Positions 14,693 to 18,984 of a stretch of 18,984 nt of DNA are shown piece by piece. Within the stretch, counting starts at the first letter, position 1, and each line of letters opens with the position of its first letter. Source of the DNA: JAFGHJ01 sp964606065 (GTDB lineage Bacteria > Hydrothermota > UBA3072); assembly GCA_964606065.1 (NCBI GenBank), contig CAZSEX010000037.1, positions 1 to 18,984 on the forward strand, read 5' to 3'. A model generated the notes under the pieces. It was not told where the DNA came from and ran no database searches. It saw only the letters and a program-made list of their open reading frames with translations. Made by a program: the position numbers and the translations under genes.

Positions 14693-15313
14693 TCAAGCAA
14701 AATCCTTATTAATCCAAACTTTAACCCCTATAGTCCCCGATTTGGTGTTAGCCGTTTCCTGCGCATAATCAATGTTCGCGCTTATCGTATGCAGAGGGAC
14801 ACTACCTTCCAGATACCATTCTTTTCTTGCTATTTCAGCACCACCAAGTCTCCCCGCACATTGAACTTTTATCCCTGCCGCACCCATTTTGATAGCTTCT
14901 TCGACCACTCTTTTCATCGCTCTTCTCTGTAAAACTCTCCTCTCAATTTGCCTGGCAACTGACTGGGCAACAAGTGAAGCATCTAATTCTGGCATCTTAC
15001 ATTCTTTAATATCAAGATAAACATTCTTTGCTAACATTTCATTTAATTTGGCCCGAATTCTTTTAACTTCTTCTCCGCCTTTACCTATAACCATACCGGG
15101 CCTGGCGGTTTCAATTATGACTCTCACGGTTTCCACAGTTCTTTCTACTTCTATATTCGAAATCCAGGCATCTTTAAACTCGGACATCAAGTATTTTCTT
15201 ATTTTAATATCTTCTTTTAAAGGCTCGGAGAATTTTTTGCCAAAAAACCATCTTGATTTCCAATCCTTATTAACCCCGACCCTAAAACCTATTGGATGTG
15301 TCTTTTGACCCAT
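14693..15313 (-). CDS. rpsC: 30S ribosomal protein S3
   Basis: S3 lines the mRNA entry channel with S4 and S5. 206 residues: MGQKTHPIGFRVGVNKDW start, a type II KH domain with the GxxG loop in VIGKGG (75-80), and the C-terminal domain with GIKVQCAGRLGGAEIAR and GTIGVKVWI. It stops soon after the conserved domain and lacks the long basic tail found in some bacteria, so it is a compact S3. ATG overlaps the rplV stop by one base, with GGAG upstream. Confidence 0.97.
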   Translation of the reverse strand: MGQKTHPIGFRVGVNKDWKSRWFFGKKFSEPLKEDIKIRKYLMSEFKDAWISNIEVERTVETVRVIIETARPGMVIGKGGEEVKRIRAKLNEMLAKNVYLDIKECKMPELDASLVAQSVARQIERRVLQRRAMKRVVEEAIKMGAAGIKVQCAGRLGGAEIARKEWYLEGSVPLHTISANIDYAQETANTKSGTIGVKVWINKDFA

Positions 15314-15663
15314 TATTTTTCTCCTTTTTTATCAACCACAACTGTTATATGAGACATTCTCTTTCTAATAAGCCCGGCTCGACCGAAAGACATGGGTCGG
15401 TATCTTTTCAACTTCTGCCCCTCATCAATTCTGATCGATTTAACATATAAATCCTCTTCTTTTAAATCCATTTCACCCGCCTTATCGATGCAATTACTGG
15501 CTGCTGTATGAACACATTTCTTGAGAATCTTAGCCGCTCTATGCGGCAAAAAATCCAACCTCATTTTTGCTTCAACAACCGATTTCCCCAAAATATGAGG
15601 GATAATCCTCCTACCTTTGCGTGGCGACAATTTAATATTTTTTTGCACTGCCTTTCCGGTCAT
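15313..15663 (-). CDS. rplV: 50S ribosomal protein L22
   Basis: L22 reaches into the peptide exit tunnel through a long beta hairpin. 116 residues: NIKLSPRKGRRIIPHILGKS, then helices with HRAAKILKKCVHTAASNC, and the hairpin region EGQKLKRYRPMSFGRAGLIRKR ending in SHITVVV (blocks at 77-98 and 101-110). Normal length. ATG has AGAGG eight bases upstream, and the rpsS stop lies between. Confidence 0.97.
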   Translation of the reverse strand: MTGKAVQKNIKLSPRKGRRIIPHILGKSVVEAKMRLDFLPHRAAKILKKCVHTAASNCIDKAGEMDLKEEDLYVKSIRIDEGQKLKRYRPMSFGRAGLIRKRMSHITVVVDKKGEK

Positions 15664-15675
15664 TCATACACCTCT

Positions 15676-15933
15676 TCAACCTATAATCGCTTCTTTTTGT
15701 CCACCATGCTTGATAAATTTTCTGGTGGGGGCAAACTCACCGAGTTTATGTCCCACCATTTCCGGTCGGATATAAACCGAAATAAAATCTTTCCCGTTGT
15801 GAACCAAAAGCGTATGCCCAACAAAATCCTCTACAATTGCGGAATTGCGCTTATAAGTTTTAATTTGCGGATCGCCTTCTTTCCATTTCTTTACCTTATC
15901 TAATAATTTTTCGTCCACGTATACCTCAGCCAT
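15676..15933 (-). CDS. rpsS: 30S ribosomal protein S19, short N-terminus
   Basis: S19 lies in the small-subunit head beside S13 and contacts tRNA and bridge B1a. 85 residues with the core VGHTLLVHNGKDF, VYIRPEMVGHKLGEFAPTRKF. Most bacterial S19 proteins begin MxRSxKKGPFVDxxLL; here the start is MAEVYVDEKLL, so about five residues and the basic motif are missing. A stop codon (the end of rplB) lies just upstream in frame, so no longer start exists, and a good Shine-Dalgarno region precedes the ATG. A sequencing or assembly slip near 15920 could also produce this. Confidence 0.96.
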   Translation of the reverse strand: MAEVYVDEKLLDKVKKWKEGDPQIKTYKRNSAIVEDFVGHTLLVHNGKDFISVYIRPEMVGHKLGEFAPTRKFIKHGGQKEAIIG

Positions 15934-15936
15934 ACC

Positions 15937-16776
15937 TTATTTTCTCCTTCTCACTTTTCTCCTCTTAATTATATATTTAGAGGATTGTTTTTTGGGATCC
16001 CTTGTCCTATATCCCTTAGCCGGAACACCCGTTCGGGAAACAGGATGACGCCCACCCGACGATCTCCCTTCTCCACCTCCAAGAGGATGATCTACCGGAT
16101 TCATGGCGACTCCACGAACTCTGGGTCTTCTGCCTTTCCATCTGTTTCTACCGGCTTTACCATCAGAAATAGTATCATGGGTAACGTTTCCCACTCTACC
16201 AATAGTGGCACCACAACTCGAAAGAATCAATCTTACTTCCCCCGAAGGTAATCTGACGTGAGCGTATTTACCTTCTATGGCAAGAATTTGAGATCCCATG
16301 CCAGCACCCCTGGCAAGAACTCCACCCTTACCTGGTTCAAGTTCAATATTATGTATAAAGGTACCAGGGGGTATCTCAGAAAGGGGAAGAGAATTTCCTA
16401 TAGATATCGGAGAACCGGATCCCGCCTGGACAACATCTCCGATATTCATTCCATCAGGTGAAATAATATACCTTTTTTCTCCGTCTTCGTAAATAACCAG
16501 AGCTATTCGAGCCGACCTGTTTGGATCATATTCAATCGAACTGATTTTACCCCTTATTCCAATTTTATTTCTCTTAAAATCAATAGTTCTGTATTTTCTT
16601 CTAACCCTTCCGCCTCTATGGTCTGCAGTTATCCTACCCTGAGAATTCCTGCCTCCTTTACCCGGAAGATTTTTCGTTAAACTCTTCTCACTCTTTTTCC
16701 TGGTAATCTCAGAATAATCTGCGGCTTCATAATACCTGCTGCCAGGAGTTACGGCACGGCTTTTCCTTTTCCCCAT
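15937..16776 (-). CDS. rplB: 50S ribosomal protein L2
   Basis: L2 binds 23S rRNA near the peptidyl-transferase centre and is needed for subunit joining. 279 residues: N-terminal extension, OB-fold domain, SH3-like domain, and the C-terminal MNPVDHPLGGGEGRSSGGRH segment (225-244) with the conserved histidine H230. The tail ends in KRRKVRRRK. ATG has GGGAG upstream in a region that overlaps the rplW end. Standard place in the S10 operon. Confidence 0.98.
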   Translation of the reverse strand: MGKRKSRAVTPGSRYYEAADYSEITRKKSEKSLTKNLPGKGGRNSQGRITADHRGGRVRRKYRTIDFKRNKIGIRGKISSIEYDPNRSARIALVIYEDGEKRYIISPDGMNIGDVVQAGSGSPISIGNSLPLSEIPPGTFIHNIELEPGKGGVLARGAGMGSQILAIEGKYAHVRLPSGEVRLILSSCGATIGRVGNVTHDTISDGKAGRNRWKGRRPRVRGVAMNPVDHPLGGGEGRSSGGRHPVSRTGVPAKGYRTRDPKKQSSKYIIKRRKVRRRK

Positions 16777-17061
16777 TTATGCTCCCTCGAATAACGGAAT
16801 TGAATCTCCTTCACGAAGAGACACCACTGCTTTCTTCCAATTTTTTCTTTTTCCTTTCGATCTACCGAGACCTCTAACTTTACCTTTAATAATTATCGTG
16901 TTAACATCCATCACACGAACTTTAAAAAGTTCCTCGACAGCTTTTTTTATCTGATGCTTGTTCGCGCCTATATAGACCTCAAAGGTGTATTTGCCTATAG
17001 CCATTGAATTACTTCCTCTCTCAGTAATAATAGGTCTTATTAAAATATCTCTGCTATCCAT
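16777..17061 (-). CDS. rplW: 50S ribosomal protein L23
   Basis: L23 sits at the tunnel exit and is a docking site for trigger factor and SRP. 94 residues: ILIRPIITERGSN, KYTFEVYIGANKHQIKKAVEELFKV (block at 24-48), then the loop KVRGLGRSKGKRKNWKKAVVSL. Normal bacterial length. ATG overlaps the rplD stop by one base; GAGG is about 11 bases upstream. Confidence 0.97.
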   Translation of the reverse strand: MDSRDILIRPIITERGSNSMAIGKYTFEVYIGANKHQIKKAVEELFKVRVMDVNTIIIKGKVRGLGRSKGKRKNWKKAVVSLREGDSIPLFEGA

Positions 17062-17690
17062 TATTTAAAAACCTCGAGTAACGTACCTACGGCTTCCTTT
17101 GAAACTACCACCCAATCATTGCTCAAAACCTGATAAGCGTTAACCTGTTTCGCCGGTATAATTTGTAATCCAGATATATTTCTACAGGACAAATAGAAAT
17201 TCTTATCATTCTCATTATCGAGAAACAAAATCTTTTTTCCATAAACACCTATAGATTTAAGTAAATCCACCACCGTTTTGGTAGAAGGGGCTTCAAATTT
17301 ATCTTTATCGATCACAATAAATCGATCATCTGATACTCTTTTTGAAATTGCTGCATTAAGCGCTTTCTTTTTAACTTTTTTGTTAACTTTGAAATTATAC
17401 TCTTTTCTGTTTGGACCAAAAATCACACCCCCACCGACCCAAACAGGTGTTCTTCTCGTACCTACACGAGCTCTTCCTGTCCCTTTCTGTCTCCAGGGCT
17501 TTTTACCGCTCCCGGCAACTTCTCCCTTTGTTTTGGTTTTACTGGTATTTTGTCTTTGCTGATGTAGATGGTTAACTATAGAATAATAGAGCGAATTTTC
17601 ATCTAATTTAGATTCAAAAAGACTACCCGATAAACTGATAGTTCCGTCTTTTTCCCCCGAATTATTGTAACACTTGACTTTAACCGCCAT
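17061..17690 (-). CDS. rplD: 50S ribosomal protein L4
   Basis: L4 extends a loop into the exit tunnel; in E. coli it also represses the S10 operon, which cannot be judged here because the leader lies outside the window. 209 residues with the tunnel-loop block GEVAGSGKKPWRQKGTGRAR and VGTRRTPVWVGGGVIFGPN, then LNAAISKRV and a C-terminal Rossmann-like part. ATG comes two bases after the rplC stop, with AAGG upstream. Confidence 0.97.
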   Translation of the reverse strand: MAVKVKCYNNSGEKDGTISLSGSLFESKLDENSLYYSIVNHLHQQRQNTSKTKTKGEVAGSGKKPWRQKGTGRARVGTRRTPVWVGGGVIFGPNRKEYNFKVNKKVKKKALNAAISKRVSDDRFIVIDKDKFEAPSTKTVVDLLKSIGVYGKKILFLDNENDKNFYLSCRNISGLQIIPAKQVNAYQVLSNDWVVVSKEAVGTLLEVFK

Positions 17691-17692
17691 TT

Positions 17693-18562
17693 CTAACCTT
17701 CACCTTTTTTTTCTTCTTCGCTTTCTTTTTTCTCTTTCGCAGACTCTTCTTTTACCTCTACGTTTTCTTTAGTTTTTTCTGTTTCGTTTTTTTCTTTTTT
17801 CTCTTCTTTCGCCTTTTCTTTCTCTTCTTTTTCTTGCTTCATTTTCCCTTCCGTCGATTCCTCGGTCTTTGCTTCTTTCTTCGCTTTACTCTCTTTAGCG
17901 CTTTCAGCTTTTTCTTCCGCCAATTTTTTCCTGGCAGGAATATCTATATCGCTACTAATTTTAATTAAAAGAAACCCGTTTCTAAAACCCGGTACGGCAC
18001 CTTTAACCAGTATAAGGCCGTTCCCCTCATCAAGATTAACAACTTCAAGGTTTTTAACGGTTACTCTATCATTACCCATTCTACCGGGATACTTCTTACC
18101 CTTTAACACTCTACCGGGATAAGTTCCGGCACCGGCTGAACCGGGTGCTCTATTAAAACGAGACCCGTGAGAACCAGGTCCTCCTGAAAAACCCCATCTC
18201 TTAACAACACCCTGAAAACCTCTTCCTTTGCTATAACCAACTACGTCGACCTTATCTCCTTTCTGTAAAACCGAAACGGGAATCTTCTCTCCAATTTCAA
18301 ATACCGAAGTATCTCTGGCTCTAAACTCCCTGATAACTTCAACCGCGGGGACTCCTGACTTCTTGCATAAACCTAAAACGGGTTTTTTAACCCGCTTTTC
18401 TTTCTTCTCGCCAAAACCCATAACATAAGCACTATAACCATTCCTTTCTTCTGTTCTTTTATCTATAACAAAACAGGGAGATGCTTTTATAACGGTAACC
18501 GGTACACTTTCACCGTTCTCGCCAAAAAGTCTTGTCATTCCTAATTTTCTTCCAATAAGCAT
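17693..18562 (-). CDS. rplC: 50S ribosomal protein L3 with long Lys/Glu tail
   Basis: L3 binds 23S rRNA near the peptidyl-transferase centre and starts large-subunit assembly. The core, residues 1 to about 209, matches the family length and motifs: MLIGRKLGMTRLF, VGYSKGRGFQGVVKRWGFSG, GSRFNRAPGSAGAGTYPGRV, and KGKKYPGRMGNDRVTVKNL. After the core comes a tail of about 78 residues (212-289); by my count 25 are Lys and 27 Glu, with only scattered other residues, so it is likely disordered or a charged single helix. Bacterial L3 usually ends near residue 210. ATG follows a doubled GAGGAG-type Shine-Dalgarno. Confidence 0.97.
   Translation of the reverse strand: MLIGRKLGMTRLFGENGESVPVTVIKASPCFVIDKRTEERNGYSAYVMGFGEKKEKRVKKPVLGLCKKSGVPAVEVIREFRARDTSVFEIGEKIPVSVLQKGDKVDVVGYSKGRGFQGVVKRWGFSGGPGSHGSRFNRAPGSAGAGTYPGRVLKGKKYPGRMGNDRVTVKNLEVVNLDEGNGLILVKGAVPGFRNGFLLIKISSDIDIPARKKLAEEKAESAKESKAKKEAKTEESTEGKMKQEKEEKEKAKEEKKEKNETEKTKENVEVKEESAKEKKESEEEKKGEG
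17696..17930 (-). repeat. Low-complexity purine-rich mRNA stretch encoding the L3 tail
   Basis: The plus strand here is almost all pyrimidine (TTCTTT-like words), so the message is almost pure A/G. There is no exact tandem unit; the pattern arises from mixed AAA/AAG and GAA/GAG codons. A run of eight A in the message (17705-17712) lies close to the rplC stop. Confidence 0.7.
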
Positions 18563-18577
18563 CTCCTCTCTCCTCTT

Positions 18578-18883
18578 TTAATATTTGATTTCAACCTCAA
18601 CTCGAGCGGGTAAATCCATTTTAGTCAAAGCTTCCATTGTCTGATGAGATGGCTTATTCAAATCTATAAGCCTGTTATGAATCCTGATTTCAAATTGCTC
18701 TCTTGATTTCTTATCCACATGTGGAGAGCGAAGAACTGTGTAAACCCTTCTTTTTGTGGGTAAAGGCACAGGTCCTATAACCTCCGCACCGGTTCTACTG
18801 GCAACCTCTACTATTTCCTTTACAGAATCGTCGAGTATTTTATGGTCGTAAGATTTCATCCTTATCCTTATGTGCTTAGCCAT
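18578..18883 (-). CDS. rpsJ: 30S ribosomal protein S10
   Basis: S10 belongs to the small-subunit head and, as NusE, joins NusB in transcription antitermination. 101 residues: IRIRMKSYDHKILDDSV, GPVPLPTKRRVYTVLRSPHVDKKSREQFEIR (block at 37-67), and HNRLIDLNKPSHQTMEAL. Normal length. ATG follows the tuf stop directly (TAAATG); the Shine-Dalgarno GAGGAG is the last codons of tuf, so the two genes are probably coupled. Confidence 0.97.
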   Translation of the reverse strand: MAKHIRIRMKSYDHKILDDSVKEIVEVASRTGAEVIGPVPLPTKRRVYTVLRSPHVDKKSREQFEIRIHNRLIDLNKPSHQTMEALTKMDLPARVEVEIKY

Positions 18884-18984
18884 TTACTCCTCTATTTCTG
18901 TTACCACACCCGCACCGACAGTCCTTCCGCCCTCTCTCACCGCGAAACGCAACTCTTTCTCCATGGCTATCGGATATATTAATT
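18884..18984 (-). CDS. tuf: Elongation factor Tu, C-terminal fragment (runs off the window)
   Basis: EF-Tu brings aminoacyl-tRNA to the ribosome as a GTP complex. Only the last 32 codons and the stop are inside the window. They read LIYPIAMEKELRFAVREGGR then TVGAGVVTEIEE; the block LRFAVREGGRTVGAGVV is the EF-Tu domain 3 ending. The TAA is followed at once by the ATG of rpsJ, placing tuf at the head of the S10 operon, a common str-S10 arrangement. Partial because of the window edge. Confidence 0.95.
   Translation of the reverse strand, partial: LIYPIAMEKELRFAVREGGRTVGAGVVTEIEE

Noticed and set aside
17696..17930. Possible frameshift or read-through explaining the L3 tail
   Set aside because: The tail is in frame with the core, has a regular AAR/GAR codon pattern and ends in a normal stop two bases before rplD, so it looks like true coding sequence rather than an error.

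Overview
The window is a bacterial S10-spc-alpha ribosomal-protein supercluster, and every gene reads on the minus strand. In transcription order (from the right edge leftwards) it runs: 3' end of tuf, rpsJ, rplC, rplD, rplW, rplB, rpsS, rplV, rpsC, rplP, rpmC, rpsQ, rplN, rplX, rplE, rpsN (zinc type), rpsH, rplF, rplR, rpsE, rpmD, rplO, secY, adk, infA, rpmJ, rpsM, rpsK, rpsD, rpoA, rplQ, a 736-aa protein with a class III nucleotide-cyclase-like domain, and valS. That is 33 genes, 26 of them ribosomal proteins. The largest gap between genes is about 20 bases (rplR/rpsE), and many neighbours overlap by 1 to 35 or more bases. The window therefore looks like part of one very long polycistronic unit whose promoter lies beyond the right edge.

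The organism is a bacterium: S10-spc-alpha order, bacterial SecY and IF1, Shine-Dalgarno sequences of the GGAGG type, bacterial alpha subunit. The DNA is AT-leaning. About a third of the visible starts are GTG or TTG (10 of 32). The zinc-binding forms of S14, S4, L36, L24 and adenylate kinase are all present. The order secY-adk-infA lacks the map gene that often sits between adk and infA. I cannot name the phylum from the sequence alone; an uncultured or deep-branching lineage is plausible but is inference.

Right part (about 13840-18984): end of EF-Tu and the S10 operon. Two proteins depart from their families: L3 carries an extra tail of about 78 residues, almost entirely Lys/Glu, and S19 lacks the usual basic N-terminal motif. 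Middle (about 8640-13840): the spc operon ending in secY, with an unusually long rpsE/rpmD overlap. Left-middle (4898-8645): adk, infA, rpmJ and the alpha operon, which are standard. Left end (60-4888): the least ordinary part. The cyclase-like gene directly follows rplQ and is followed two bases later by valS. In the cyclase-like protein both metal-binding aspartates are present, but by my alignment the transition-state Asn and Arg are replaced. It also has a long insert inside the domain and about 420 N-terminal residues that I do not recognise. ValRS has a changed KMSKS signature (AFSKS).

Together these genes supply the ribosome core, the protein-export channel, the transcription alpha subunit, an initiation factor, an elongation factor, nucleotide homeostasis (Adk) and valyl-tRNA supply. 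A nucleotide-sensing or signalling protein encoded with them is the best candidate here for something undescribed. No tRNA, rRNA, CRISPR, mobile element or long repeat was seen.
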